A stretch of DNA of 64,000 nucleotides from Diaporthe sp. PMI_573. Taxonomy: Eukaryota; Ascomycota; Sordariomycetes; Diaporthales; Diaporthaceae. Numbering within the stretch: position 1 is the stretch's first letter; every line of letters starts with the position of its first letter. The translations under genes were made by a program, and so were the position numbers. The stretch is taken from positions 992,001 to 1,056,000 of the forward strand of contig JAJTUP010000007.1 in NCBI GenBank assembly GCA_021399435.1, written 5' to 3'. Of this stretch, positions 35,668-48,103 are shown one piece after another. The notes beneath the pieces were generated by a model that was given only the letters and a program-made list of their open reading frames with translations, made no database searches and had not been told where the DNA came from.

Positions 35668-38147
35668 ATGACCATCTGCAAGTTCTACCAGCAGGGTAAC
35701 TGCAGATTTGGCAGTAGGTCTTTTTCCCAGGTTTTCCCAGCTTTGCAACCCCTTCTTTTTTGACAGCCACTTGCACCGCAATCTCTTCCCTTGGAAAGTC
35801 AGCCTCGAAACTGTAACATTCCTCGGTCTTCGAAACTGTTCCTGGAGTCAACACCTTGGACCATTCCACCCGCGCGAGACTGCAACTCCTCCTCCACCGA
35901 CGTGTCGAGTCCTGGCGAAGCGAGTCAAATCGAAGTAGCAGCCACCTTTGACGACGACGACGACGGCCTCGATGGTTACCCTCTCGAATGGCGGCGTTTC
36001 TGCCGTCCCCGTCCGCAATGCGCCGATCCCATTCCTTCTCACCGGCGCCAAGAAGTCCAAGCCCCAACCTCTCGACCTGTCTTCCCTCGCCGTCGCGACT
36101 GGTACCAGGGCGAGGCCTCTCAGCGCAAAGGACTCCAATGCGCAATCGCCTCGTCCTTTGGCCACGGCACAGCCAGCCAGCCCCAACAACCAGCGCGGCT
36201 GGCCCTCGCCCGCCACCGCCATCACCGTCGAACTGGACATCTGGAGCCCTACTGTCCGTTCTGCGCGGAGCCCTGCGAACTTCGGACCGCTTCACCAGGC
36301 CGACGATGCCAGCATGCAGCTTGACACCCCGAGGACACCCAATGCGCCCGTGACTCTTCTCAGCCGATTCAAATCCCAGCATGCTAACCCGTTCTCCGTC
36401 TTCCAAGACACCTGCAGATTCGAGCATCCCAGCGCAAACGGTTCTGCCAGCGCAAACCCTTTCAGCGTCCTCTCGGGCAATTCCAATACCAACAACAATC
36501 GTGGTGGATTTGGGAGGCAGCCGGCAGCCCAGCCCAACCAGTTCTCGTTGAGCAAAGACACAATACAGAAAGATCTCGCAGAGGAGAGGCCAGCATGGAT
36601 CCTGTCAGCATACGGTCCTGGCCGCGATGCTCCCGAGCAGCTATGGGGCGGTTACCCTATAGAGCAAAGTTTCGAGGAGATCAGATTGCATTACATGACG
36701 GGAGAGGCATCTGGCAATGCGCAAGGCGCGGTAGGTCCCGCTGCTTTGGTCCTCTGGGCTGAAGAATGAGCTACGGAAAGTGTGCTGACGTGCCTGCTAG
36801 CTGAACGAGATCCAAGGCCTCTGGGGCCAAGCGCAGTCCAAGATTCAAAGCGCATTGGGAAACATTGATGGAGCTATCGACTTCATCCTCCAGTCGCAGA
36901 ACAACCACCCGAACCGCCACGATGTCTGCCAGGCGAACTCGTCGCCCAGCACTGGCGAATTCGCAGTCGGTAGGCGACCCATTGGCATCCAGCCAAGTCA
37001 GCCTGCCAATGCCTTCTCCGCCCCGTCAACGGGTGGCGCCTTCGGTCAGCCTACCGCACTAGGACAGAATCCAAATCCCTTCAGCGCCGCCGCTGGTGGT
37101 GCCAGTGGCAGCTCCCCGTTCGCACAGCCCGCTGCGCCAGCTCAACCTTCAGGATTCGGCCAGCCATCAGCTTTGGGTGGCGGTGGCAGCGCATTTGGCC
37201 GACCGTCGGCGCTCGGCGGAGGAAGCGGCTTTGGCCAGCCTTCGGCCTTGGGTGGCGGCAGCACGTTCGGTCAGCCCTCAGGCCTCGGACAGACCCCGGG
37301 AAGCGGCTTTGGCCAGCCCTCAGCACTGGGCCAGCCAGCCAATGCATTCAGTGCCCCTAGTTTTGGTCAGCCTGCGCAGCCGTCCACACAACCCGCGCCC
37401 GCTGGTGGCTTTGGCCAGCCTTCACAGCTTGGCACGAAGCCGAACCCGTTCTCCGGCGGTACTGTGGCGTCTTCCAGCCCCTTCGGAGCGCTCGGTGGAG
37501 CAAGCAGCAACCCAAGCCCCTTCGCGGCTGCGTCCAGCAGTCCCTTTGGACAGGCGGCGCCACAGTCAACCGCGCCGGAGGTGTCCATGGACACAACTGC
37601 CCCTTCGACAGCCCCGAATCCTTTTGCTCAAGCAGGCCAGCCAGCCGCAGCCCCCGCAAACCCATTCGGCCAGCCGGCGCAACCTGCGGCGTCGAACCCC
37701 TTTGCGCAGGCCGCCCCAGCAAGCAATGGCTTCGCCCCAGGAGCCCAGAAGCCTGCGGGTGTGACTCCCGGTGCCTCCAACCCCTACGCGCCCGACGCAA
37801 CCAGGCAGCACCCGCCTTACGACAGCTACGCCAGGAAGGCACCGTCCGGACACCTCGTATCGTTCAAGGGCAAGCAGGTCACGTACAAGGAGGTGGCGGA
37901 GAAGGGGGAAGCGCCGAAGCAGGTACCAGGCATCCAGGACTTTGACGGCAGCTGGACCAAGATCTGGTTCCCGGACGGCCCTCTACCGTACTACAAGGAC
38001 ACGGAGCCTGGTCGGGAATACACAGACGCGGAGAAGGCGGCATACGAGCAGTTCGTGTCCACGGGCCGGTTCACTCTTGCGGGTGCTGGTGGGAGTGGGA
38101 TGCCCGAGGCCCCGCCATGGAGGGAGTACTGCACGTGGGACCTGTGA
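35668..38147 (+). CDS. CCCH-type FG nucleoporin, Nup42-like
   Basis: Exons 35668-35713, 36408-36730 and 36801-38147 give 571 residues. The first exon encodes only CKFYQQGNC-RFG; the second supplies TCRFEH, completing a C-x7-C-x5-C-x3-H zinc finger at residues 4-22. Next comes a folded-looking segment (LAEERPAWILSAYGPGRDAPEQLWGG), then about 300 residues of FG-type repeats (SAFGRPSALGG, GFGQPSALG, NPFAQ). A conserved C-terminal block ends the protein (FDGSWTKIWFPDGPLPYYKD ... WREYCTWDL). This arrangement fits the fungal homologues of yeast Nup42/Rip1, a cytoplasmic-side nuclear-pore protein that helps Gle1 activate the mRNA export helicase Dbp5. The 694-nt first intron is exceptional for this window. 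Inside it, an open frame from 35948 is in phase with exon 2, so an alternative N-terminus without the full zinc finger is possible. Confidence 0.85.
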
Positions 38148-39024
38148 GGTGGTTGGGAGAGAAGTAGGACCAGCAACGCAGAATCGTGCCGAGGTGGAAG
38201 TATCCGTTGATACCCCTTGGGGGTGGGAGCCCACTGAAGCTTGATGGGAGGAACATCTGATGGTCTGCTGTCGTGACGGTGGACATTTAAAAACTATGGC
38301 GTTCAAAAAGCCGCAGGTGCATTGCATGAAAGATATTTGGGCTGGTGGCCGGCTTTTTTTTTTTCCCTTTGTGAAAGAGAGAGACATTTCATGGGTGAAT
38401 GTGTGTTTTCACATATCCCCGAGGCATCGCAAACTTGGAGGCCTAGATGTAGTGGTTTGTCGCGAGACCACATTTTCGTGGGGCATACAGAAGGCGTTCT
38501 TAGAAAGGCGACCGGCATCCGTCGCCGTGCAATAGCAATCAATACTACCTGATCCCCAGCTACGGACGATAGGGATCCTGGGTGGTCGAGCGCCTTGTGG
38601 TGAGACTGGAATGACCACCTTCACATAGCATGTGTGCTCGAGCTGCGCAGTTTCTCCTCTCTTGCCCGCTGCTTTCACTGCGCAAGCCTGAGTGAATGGA
38701 CCATTGGAGGTGTGGCAGTGGCTACGGTCCGGGCACTGGTCATCTGCCGGTCGTCTTCCAGGTCGGACTACGAGATGAGATGCCCAAAATCCCTTCGGCC
38801 CTTGGGGGCTGTCAGGTCAATAGACGGGTAGTCACAAACACAGGCACATATATTCCACACGAGCATTGATCCGCAATGGTTTGAGAAGTTGTTTTGTTTC
38901 GGTGTCCCGCACTACCCTGATTGACGTTGCCACCAAAGTGATGACTTCCAGCAGTAGCACTTGAGAAACCCCGACTCCAACCCCACGTCGCCTTGTGTGA
39001 ATTGTCTTGAGCAAGTCAACCCAT
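38148..39024. other. Intergenic, convergent 3' flanks
   Basis: Lies between the nucleoporin stop and the uS10 stop. Contains a T run near 38347 and no supported gene. Confidence 0.55.
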
Positions 39025-39482
39025 CTAAGCGGCGATGGTAACCTCGACCTCGACACCGGCCTCGATGTTGACGATGATCTGCTTGACAATCTCGGTAGGG
39101 GCGTTGAGGTCGATGAGGCGCTTGTGGATGCGCATCTCGTAGCAGTCCCAGGTCTTGGACCCTTCTCCGCAGGGGGTCTTGCGGGTGGTGATCTTGAGGG
39201 TCTTTGTGGGCAGGCGGACGGGGCCCTTGACGCGCAGGTCCTTGCCCTTGGCGCGCTCGATCAGCTCGGTGCAGACCTTCTCGAGGGACTGGACCTTGCG
39301 GGAGGTCAGGGTGATGCGGATCTTGTGGGTCTTCTGGATTTGTTGGAGAGATGTGTTAGCATGTTGCGGCTGTCAAATGTCAAATGGGGATGTTGTTTGG
39401 ACACTCGAGAACACATAAGGGAACAGAGAACAGAACGTACGGGACCCTCAAAGTCTCCCTTCTCAGGCTTCTGGTAAGACAT
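39025..39482 (-). CDS. rps20: 40S ribosomal protein uS10 (S20)
   Basis: Exon 1 (39482-39441) encodes [14 protein letters not shown]; after a 107-nt intron, exon 2 (39333-39025) encodes [14 protein letters not shown] through [31 protein letters not shown] and the terminal VEVTIAA. The total is 116 residues, the usual eukaryotic uS10 length. The KGPVRLPTK and YEMRIHKR blocks are diagnostic. It is a component of the head of the small ribosomal subunit, a highly expressed cytosolic protein. The position of a single intron a few codons after the start is typical of fungal ribosomal protein genes. Confidence 0.97.
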
Positions 39483-40010
39483 CTTGATTGATGGGGTGGG
39501 GGTGTTCCTTCACGACTCGAACGGGTGATACGTTGCGGCAAAGTGATGAAGGCTGGCGGGTTGTGGGTGGTTGACGATGGATGCGGTCGGGAGAGGAGAG
39601 AGGCAAAAGTTCGCGATCGATTTCTCCCTGCATTGCGGTTTTTGGTGGGGCAATTTTGGTTAGGGCTGCCACTGGCTTGGGAGTCTGCGCTAGTTCAAGT
39701 CAAGACTAGCGTCTGTTGGCGTGAATCATGATGAGTCAGCCGGTGAGACTTGCTCGCTTGGCTCAGTTGGCGTCAGTCAGGCAGGTACAGTACATCAGAG
39801 GCAGGAGTGGTTGCCGTATCAGTGCAGCTCGTCCACATGTAAAAAGAGAGGCAACTCGGTGAGAGATGTTGTGATTCTTTTCTACCTTTCTACCTTTCTT
39901 TTCGTCTTCTTACTTTCACAGTATCTTCTCTTAGGCCTCCTGCATCTCTCACATCTCTCCATCTCTCACACAAATTCCAAGGTCCCCCACGGCAACAGAC
40001 AAACGTCACC
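39483..40010. other. Divergent promoter of the uS10 and CUE-protein genes
   Basis: The 528 bases separate two divergent start codons. Pyrimidine-rich runs (cctttctacctttctt; tctctcacatctctcc) before the ATG at 40011 are typical of fungal promoters lacking TATA. No gene. Confidence 0.55.
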
Positions 40011-42084
40011 ATGGGCTCGACTGCCTTGCCCCCGTTTGCCCCATTTCCAACTGCAGCGTGGAAGGAGTTGCTGTCCATCGACGAGTGGACTGCCGGCCTG
40101 GGTGCTTGGATATCCCTGGCCGAGGCCCATCTCGCCCTCTCTGACCTCGACTTCTCCAAGCAGACCCTCGGAGATGAATCAGTGTCCCAGTTCCTCGCCT
40201 CGTTCATGAGAGAGGTCGCCGCCCATGGCTCTGTCCTGCTTGGCACCTCGGCACCGGCCAGACTTCTTCTCAAGGGCTGCTTCCTACTCGCCTCCAGGGT
40301 CCTGAGGTCCTCCTCCCCACCGGTTGCCCTGCTGCAGTGGGAGTTTCTGTCCGACCTCAGTCATGTGTACAGCAAGAAGAGGGCCAGCAACCTCATTTCT
40401 TCCCTGCCGGCATCCTCCCAAGACACTGTCGAGGCATTCCTGGGCCCCGTCAAGAAGTTCCTCATCAAGAACCTGGACAGCGGTCTCGGCGGGGATCTGA
40501 AATCCGTCGAGGAGTACCTGCACAGGCTGAGCCACCTCATCAGTGCATCCCCTTCGGCTGCCTCTTTTTTCCTGGCCGGAAGTGAGTTCCTCGACGGCCT
40601 CATCGCTTGCTACAGGATCATGAACCCCCCCTTGAGGAAGACCATCATCACTACGACGTACCTCAGTCTCATGGGTCTGGTCGAGGCCAACCCTCCGAAG
40701 CTCTCCCTCCTCACCGACCAGCTCTATTCGCTCAAGACCGCTGCTGAGGACCACAAGGCCGGGCCGACCAGCGCCAACGACTCCCTCGTCCCCGAGCTCG
40801 TCAGCACCACACCCCTGCTACAGCAGATCAGGCACAAGCTGGAGGCTTCAGGCACCGAGAACGCCCGTACCAAGAATATGATCATGGACCTCGAGGCCTT
40901 CCGGAAACCAGGAGCGGGCATGAAGCCCAAGCGTCTCATCAGACGCAGGATCGACAAGGGCAAAGGTGTTGCCTTAGATGACCACGAGGCCATGACTGGT
41001 GACGTACACGTCCACCGCATGAGCCAGATAACCCAGGTGCAGGATCTCTTCCCGGAGCTCGGGTCTGGCTTTGTATCGAAGCTGTTGGACGAGTACGGCA
41101 ACGACACCGAGCAAGTGGTCGCGCATCTACTCGAGGATTCACTGCCGCCGCACCTTAGCGGCGCGGATCGTTCTGAGCAACTGTATGCCTCAACATGTCT
41201 TACATTAATTATTACTAGAAACCTTCCCAGCTGACCGTTCGACCAGATCCACCAGAGGTGCGAAACCAAGAAGACGGTCCAGTCTCTTGCCGCGTTCAAC
41301 ACCACCGCTCCTTCCTTCTCGGCGCAACATCTTTGATGACGACGAGCTGGACCGTCTTGCCGTCGACGCCTCGCAGCTTCACATCGGCAAGAGGGCCCCC
41401 GAGAAGACCGCCGACGATATTCTCGCCGACCGCTCGACTGCTCCCAACAAGGCAGCCATCCTGTCCGCACTGGCAGCCTTCGACTCGGACGACGACGAGC
41501 GTGATGACACCTACGACGCCGCAGATGTTGGTGGGACCGTTGACGCGGCGACCACCGAGGACCCCGCCAACGACAACGAGGAGGCCCTGTGGAGGACGTA
41601 CCAGAGCACGCCAAACGCCTTTGAGCGCGACCAGGCCACGCGCAGGAGCGCGGCCAGGGGTAAGCTCAAGGATGAGACAGGCATGACCGACGAGGCCATC
41701 GAGGGCTGGGCGGTCATGCTGTCACGCAATGCCAACCAGATGCGCAGGCTGGACATGAAGTATAGCGCCGCCAGCACCTTCACCGGCCAGCAGAACGAGC
41801 TGACGAGCACGGCCTGGAGGGCGAGCCCGGCCGGGTCGGGCACGGAGCAGTCCGACACCGACGGCGGCGGGCGTGGGGGGCGAGGCGGACGGGGCCGCGG
41901 CGGCAGGGGGCGCGGACGAGGTGGTGGCCCTGGTCGTGGCGGCGGGAACGTCGCCGGGCCGAGTGGCGAACATGACACGGAGCAGGCGAGACGGCGGAAG
42001 GAGGCCAGCAAGAGCCAGAGGGCCAACCACAATAGGCGCGACCAGCGGGCCAAGAAAATGGCCAGGGGTGGGTTCCCCGGCTGA
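40011..42084 (+). CDS. CUE-domain protein, Cue3/ASCC2-like
   Basis: Exons 40011-41182 and 41247-42084 (64-nt intron) give 669 residues. The N-terminal 270 residues are a helical domain as in ASCC2/Cue3. A CUE ubiquitin-binding domain lies at about residues 343-385 (QITQVQDLFPELGSG, EQVVAHLLED). After the intron come RRNIFDDDELDRLAVD and an acidic DSDDDERDDTYD stretch, a pairing I remember from fungal Cue3 proteins. The C-terminus is an RGG/RG-rich tail (about residues 590-630) followed by a basic Arg/Lys end. Yeast Cue3 and human ASCC2 bind ubiquitinated stalled ribosomes as part of the RQT/ASC-1 complex in ribosome-associated quality control. The RGG tail suggests RNA contact; this last point is inference. 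Confidence 0.83.
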
Positions 42085-42315
42085 ACGACGAGCCTTGATC
42101 ATGTTCACCGTTTGGCGCGGGGCTCGTTCCATGAATGCATATAATTATCCACCCGCCGTGCCACCTTCCTTCGTCGCCCATAAAATACAGCCTGTGCCAG
42201 AGCTCCAAGATTTTGATTTGTGGGCGCGCCAGGTCTTATCAGCCCCGCGTCAATAAGACTGACCACCGCGGTACAAGTTGTTTGAGTTCGACCCCGGAAA
42301 GAAGCAGACCAAGAC

Positions 42316-44312
42316 CTAGCGTCGCGTCCTCTGAGGTGGCCGATGGCCGGGTGAGAAACTCGGGCTTTTCGACCGGCGACGTGCGCGATGATGATGCGAC
42401 TGCGGTGGTTGCTGCTGTTGCTGCTGTTGCTGCTGCTGCTGCTGAGGGTGTCTTTGTGGCGTGGCCGACGAACTCCCGGACGGTGTCGAAGATGCCACGA
42501 GCTCACCCTAGATTGAACAAGTCAGTAAATCAACCCGGCTCGTACCTACCACTGGTAAGTAATCGCGAAAGCAAAGCGACCGCCACTGGTCATCGCTGGG
42601 ATCGATGCGACTCACTTTTAAGTGCCCCTCGAGCGCCCTCTTACTAGTATGTGTCAGCCACCTGCTGCGGATCCTCAAGTGATGCGTTCTCGAAACATTC
42701 CAAAACATGAAAGACAGGGGGGTCCGTTAAGAGAACAAGAGTGGTGTACTAACCTCCCGAACATGGCGCCGCAGCAGCCGGGCACGGGGCAGATGAGGAG
42801 GTGCTCGGCTTTGACGTGCCAGGTCAGCGCGTTGTGAGAGGTGAAGCTGGCGGCGGAGCACGTGGTCCAGGTGCAGGTGAAGGCGTGCTCGGCGCGGTAG
42901 TGCGCCGCCAGCTGCTGCTCGGTCGGGAAGCGCGCGCTGCAGTGCGGGCCCAGGCAGAGGAGGAGGTCTGTCGTTGTTGTTGTCTGGTGGGCTGGGAGTG
43001 ATGTAAGTAGACCTAGACCTAGACCTTGTTGCAACAACTGCTGTTGTTGGCGGGACTGAGAGCTTTGTTGTTGCTGAAGTTGTTGCTGCTGCCCGTTGCG
43101 ATGTTGACTTGAGTGCTGACTTTGTTGTTCTGGGCGTGTGTGCGTGAAGGACTCGCTAGGATACGGCAGGTGACTTGTCGCAGCGCGCTGGGAAGTCGGG
43201 CTTCTGCTTTGGGGTGTATTTTGTGCTGGGTATGCCTGCTGCTGCGGTTGATGGGTTCGATACTGGGCAGGAACTTCTGCCTGGCTCCCTTGTTGTTTCT
43301 GCTGCTGCTGGGCGGGAGGAGGGTGAGGCGTCCGTGAGCTAGGAGGAGAGGTAAAAGCAGGTGGGACGCCCGCCGTGCTCCTCTCCGTGTCCGGACTCAC
43401 GAGGCTTGTGTCTGAGAAGGTCCTAGATATGTTGCCGACGCTGCTTCCCGCCACGGACGAGGTGCGAGACCCAGAGACGTCAGAGGCATACGATGCACCG
43501 CTGCCATGCCGTGGGCTCGCTGTCGTGCTGGCCGGGCTGTCGACATAGCCCGCATGGCTACTGCTGCCGTCTTGCCTGCTGCCGCTGGAGCCAGCTGCTG
43601 CTGCGGTGTCCGACTGCTGCGCCGTGGAACGGCGATCGCCGTCCAGCTCGTCGGCGCTCTCAGGGCTGTCATCCAGCCTTGCCCACGAGATTGCGCTCAT
43701 AGGGTTGAAGCTGATGGGGTCATTGAGCATCATGTTGCTTGTGTCGTACGGGTCCCGCGGTGTCTCATCCACATGGTGGAACAACAGGGGTCCAAAGCCG
43801 AATGTGCCCGTGCCGGAACCGCTGAGCGAGTCGAAGGCGCCCCATTTGTTAAGTCCCTTCTTAGCTTCCATGACATCCGGATCCGCGGACGGGACTGCCG
43901 CGTCGGTCGACCCGTCGGTGGCGTCGGCGGCTGTCGAGGCGAGACCCTCCGCACCGGCCGCCGTTGACGTCGTAGCCAGGCCTGCTCCTCGGCCGCCAGA
44001 GGCGTAATACCGGCTATCGCTGACCTGTGGGGCCTCGTAGCCAGCCTGGCGTGCTGATGGGTAAGCAGCGGCGGACGCGGGTACCCGCTGTGACTGCAGC
44101 AGAGAAGTCTGAGCATGAGGCACAGGAGGGTGTGGGAGGCGGTATTGCCTGCTCTGCTTCTTTCCTCCGCTGACCGCGTCCACGGTGCTGTTACTCCTGC
44201 TGCTGCTGGCAGAGCCCGAGGCCGAGGCAGAGGCAGAGGCAGAGGCAGTAGTGCTACTTCCATGTCGAGGAGTGCGGGATGCTGACTTGTTGGGTCGCCT
44301 TTCGTTTGCCAT
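42316..44312 (-). CDS. C2H2 zinc-finger protein with polyglutamine tail
   Basis: Three exons read from 44312: 44312-42754, a 28-nt exon 42643-42616, and 42507-42316, giving 592 residues. The ATG at 44312 (MANERRPNKSASRT) is the first ATG of the frame. Most of the protein is Ser/Gln/Pro-rich and probably disordered. Near the C-terminus two C2H2 fingers follow each other (C-x4-C-x12-H-x4-H, then C-x4-C-x13-H-x4-H). A third begins with CPVPGC, is completed across the small exon (SKRALEGH), and lacks the last His. The final exon encodes a polyQ run and an Arg/Ser-rich basic end. Probably a nuclear DNA- or RNA-binding regulator; target unknown. It is tail-to-tail with the Cue3-like gene, 231 bases apart. 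Confidence 0.78.
42402..42440 (-). repeat. CAG/CAA repeat encoding polyglutamine
   Basis: About 12 consecutive CAG or CAA codons (minus strand) within the last exon of the zinc-finger gene. The length may vary between strains. Confidence 0.8.
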
Positions 44313-44664
44313 TTCCACTTCAGGACGGGCGGAACACCTGGCGGTTGATGGAGATCCAACTTGGGGCGCTGGGAGTGCCCTGGTGGCAGGTAAGTGATCT
44401 CGCTTCCGGCGGACCAACGAGGGAGGTCAGTTAGCGAGCGTGTGGGAGTGTGCCCAAAGTGCCAGAGCTTTGAGTGGGAGGATGGGGAGCTGGCAAGCTT
44501 TCAGGCAAACAGGCAAGCAAGACCTAGGTGCATTGGGGCTCTTGTGTCGGTTGACCCGTTGGTTGTGGAGGGGCGGGTTGTGGAAGAAGTGTCACAACCG
44601 GATGCATCTGAGTATTTCAATGCTCTGTCCCCCCACCCACATGCGCCCGCCGCGGATGATGATG

Positions 44665-44756
44665 ACAGCAGCAGCAGCGGCAGCAGTTATGGGCAGCGGC
44701 AGCAGCAGCAGCAGTAGCGGCGGCAGCAGCAACAACAACAACAACAGCTGCAGCGG
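44665..44756. repeat. CAG/AAC trinucleotide-rich repeat
   Basis: Interrupted CAG units pass into five AAC/ACA units and then GCAGCGG. It lies upstream of the minus-strand zinc-finger gene. Confidence 0.8.
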
Positions 44757-45404
44757 CATCATCCTTTCCCAGATCTGTGCCCTCGCATACTGCTCGTCAC
44801 GCCCTTAGGTTGTGCGCCCTCGCTGTCTTCTCCTCCTTTCGGTCCTCCCCCATCCTTCGCAGTCTGGGCCCGCAGCCCAAAGCCCACCCCTTCCCCCTTC
44901 TGCTTTGCTTGTACCTCCTAATTTCCCCTCCTCCTCTGTTCTACCGCCTGCCGCAGTGCTGGCTTCTGGCAGCTGGTTGCTGGCTTGCTGCTTCTAGCTG
45001 CTGTGTGCTGCTGGCTGCTGCAGCTCCCAGACCCAACACAGCATTTGTGGCTTGGCCTTGGCCTCGAGGTACCGGTCAGCGCAAGGATTGTGGGTTGGTG
45101 CTGCAACCCGTGATAGGTGCGATCATGTTTGTGGTGGTTACACAGAGGAGCAGGGTGGCCGCCAATCGTTTCCGCAGCTGGCAGCATGAGCCTATATCCG
45201 CCCTCTGTTGGCCTGCTGCCATCCCAAATTTCCGTGCCGGCCGGTATGCGCGTTGGCTTTTGCCCGGCACCCGACACACGACACACGCACGCACGCGCGA
45301 AAGCACACGGGTCTGCACTTATACATCCTGTCTCTACCAAGGACAAAGCTTCCTTGGGGTCGGGGTGGGGGTGTGTGAAGGAGAGGGGCAAAAAGAAGAA
45401 GAAA

Positions 45405-45415
45405 GGGGGGGGGGG
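45405..45415. repeat. Poly-G run
   Basis: Eleven consecutive G, preceded by an A/G-rich purine stretch. Confidence 0.9.
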
Positions 45416-48072
45416 TGTCCCTCCAGCTATGGCCCAGACCACACCACCTGTTGTTGAGACAGGCCGATATTGATAGGTCGGTTTTTCCGGTGCTGCCTGC
45501 TGCCGTCCCGCATATGCCACTGAAGAAGATTGGCCCGATGTGCATGTGTCACAGGCTGTTGCTTTTTCCGTGCCGCTATTCGATATGTCAGGACGGCTCT
45601 ACCACACCCTTACATATGTGCCCATTCAGGCATTGTCTTATTGTGGGCAACCGGGTCGCCGGGTGGTGCACACGCCCGCAAGACCGGTCACTCTTGGGCG
45701 CACCCCCCCTCTCCTTTTTCCCTCGGCTGAGCGCGTCTACTACTGTGCAACTGTCCCTATTCGGAAGCCCTCGCTCGGCCAAGAATAGACACGATGCTGT
45801 CCTGGGCCGGATACCACGCCGCAAGGAGCGCCTATCAGGTGATCTTTGCCTAATGTTCTGGTGTCATCGAAGGCGCCTTAAGGTTGTGCAACTTGACTGT
45901 TGGCTGTCAAAGCCTCGCTCTGATCCTCGTGAAGCGTCGGTTAACGGGGACTCACGCCATGATGATTGTTCTCATAACGCGCTCCTTCATGCACAGCGGG
46001 TTGCGGCTTTTGGTGGCACTCGTTCTGGGCGTGGTCCATTCGGAAACTGGCAGCAGAGGAGGGCTAAGAAGCAGCCAGTGGCGACAATCAGGGCTGCCAC
46101 TTGTCTAATTAGTCTATGGCTGGCGACCAACACCGATAGGCACGCAGGATGGGAGAAACACTACCGGATACTTGATACCTGAATACCTATCTAGGTATTA
46201 GTGAAGAGGCGGATGCTTGCGCAGTGGATTCTAGACCATAGAGACGGCCTGGCTTCAGCAGGGACCCACTCCCCCTGTTCGTATGAGAAGTTTGACCTCG
46301 ACATCACGGGGCACTGCCCGTCATGTCTCGCGCGGCCGCCGCCGTAGTTCGAGAACGGCCTGCCCTGCTAGTTTGTAGGACAGCATCGTGCAGCATCATC
46401 TTGCAGCAGTCGTGAGAGATTAGCGAGCCGGAGACATGAGGAACCCCAGTTTTTGTCCAAGGCACACTCAACAACGCCACGCCAGTTGGCGGTGCCTGGT
46501 TGCCGTGCTGAACATGGACCATGTCTTGGTATTCTTTACGAATACAGAAGGCGTCACCAGCCACTGAACTCCATGCAGGACCCATCTGGTGGTGGAGGCG
46601 AGCTTGAGACTCTGTTCGGACCTGCAGGATACAGCTGAGGCCTCGAGTGCTTGTTGCTGTTGACATGGTCATCCATGTAATATGATCGTCATATATCTAA
46701 GGTTGCTGCTTCTTGGCCCAGCCCAGGTGTTTGCCAACGACGCCAACCTGCAAGTCATCCTTTCAGGGCCGAAGACCAACTGTGGCAGTCGGCTGGCATG
46801 AAAGTGTTTTTTTTTGTGAGACCGTGCCCCGCCGCCATATTGTTTCGCACAAGCCCTTCTACCCATGAGACTGCTTAAGAAGCGTACGTACACGGATTAA
46901 AAACGAAACCACCTACCCATGAGACCCAGTGTGTACCGGGTGTTGCTGCATCTTGGTCAACGTCTTTCGCGCCGGAGCGGCTAGGTACATGCGGCTGGAT
47001 GATATTGTCTTGACGGCAGCAAGCCGTCCCGTGACGTACTCGTGGTCCACGGCCTCGGAAACCCAAAAGCGCGCAGATAGACCTTTCGGAAACACGTGAG
47101 CCGTGGATGAGCTATCAACTATGTATGCGATCATCCGAACTTCATGGAAACTGTGTAGTTCTCGCGTCTGGTATAAAATCTGGTTTGAAGTGCTAGAGGT
47201 TTGTTTACCCGAGTGCGTAATGGGCATCCGTGCCGCATATTGAAGTTCTTCTTTGTCTAACCAACTGCCGATCGGTTGCTGTGATCGTGAATGTGACTAT
47301 GCGACTAGTTCAGCGTTTTCGACTTGCTCAGACAGTCCGCCCACTCGGTCGAAGCTGGCTGGTATTGAGCTACTGGTGCACACTTGTACACAAACACATG
47401 CTGACTCTTGACGTACTTTCTCGAGATCCTAAATCAAACCAACCTCTAAAATGGGATGACATCCTGAAGGGTGTTTGATCAATGCTGGGGAGCATATCGT
47501 CCAATGTCACGGCCGACCGTTCGTCGTCCTACCGGTTGTCCCCCAAGCTGTTTCACTGTAGACGGGGGCCTTCGGCAGGCAGCGGGCTCTGCTCAGAGAC
47601 AGGTGCCAGGTGACACGAACAGTCACCAGAAAATCCGCGCGTCCAGAGGGCCCGCAACGGCGAGTCGCAGTAGTAAACCGCGGGTCTTGTGCTCAGGTGG
47701 TTCGGAGCCTGCCACCCTCACCCACATGTGCACGCTACGCCGATCCTGACTGACTCTCGACTCTCCCTCCTCTTTATGATGATGCAGCAGTCGCGAGCAG
47801 CAAGCACGGCTGGGGCTGTCACACCAAACAATGTCTCGGGTGTGCGCATCATCTGGCCGCAGATTTGGTCAGATCGGGTTGGTCCATGCGTACGGTGTGC
47901 AAGGTGAGGTCCGGAAGTCCGGAGCCGACCTATACAGGATTCTCTGACCGGTAAAAGCAAGTCGTTGGCTCTAACAAGATGATGCCGAATTGGGAGGAGG
48001 GGGGTTAGGGGATAATGGGCCACGGTTATCGTATGTATCACAGTGACGGGATGTTGGGGGATATAGAGAGTC

Positions 48073-48074
<2 letters not shown>

Positions 48075-48103
<29 letters not shown>
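48075..48103. repeat. (TG)n microsatellite
   Basis: About 14 uninterrupted GT units. Confidence 0.93.

Noticed and set aside
35528..36427. 299-codon antisense frame over the nucleoporin intron
   Set aside because: Several frames are open at once in this GC-rich stretch, and the product is Arg/Gly-rich without a domain.
44777..45457. 226-codon plus-strand open frame
   Set aside because: The product is a Leu/Pro/Cys/Trp-rich chain over low-complexity DNA without family signature.
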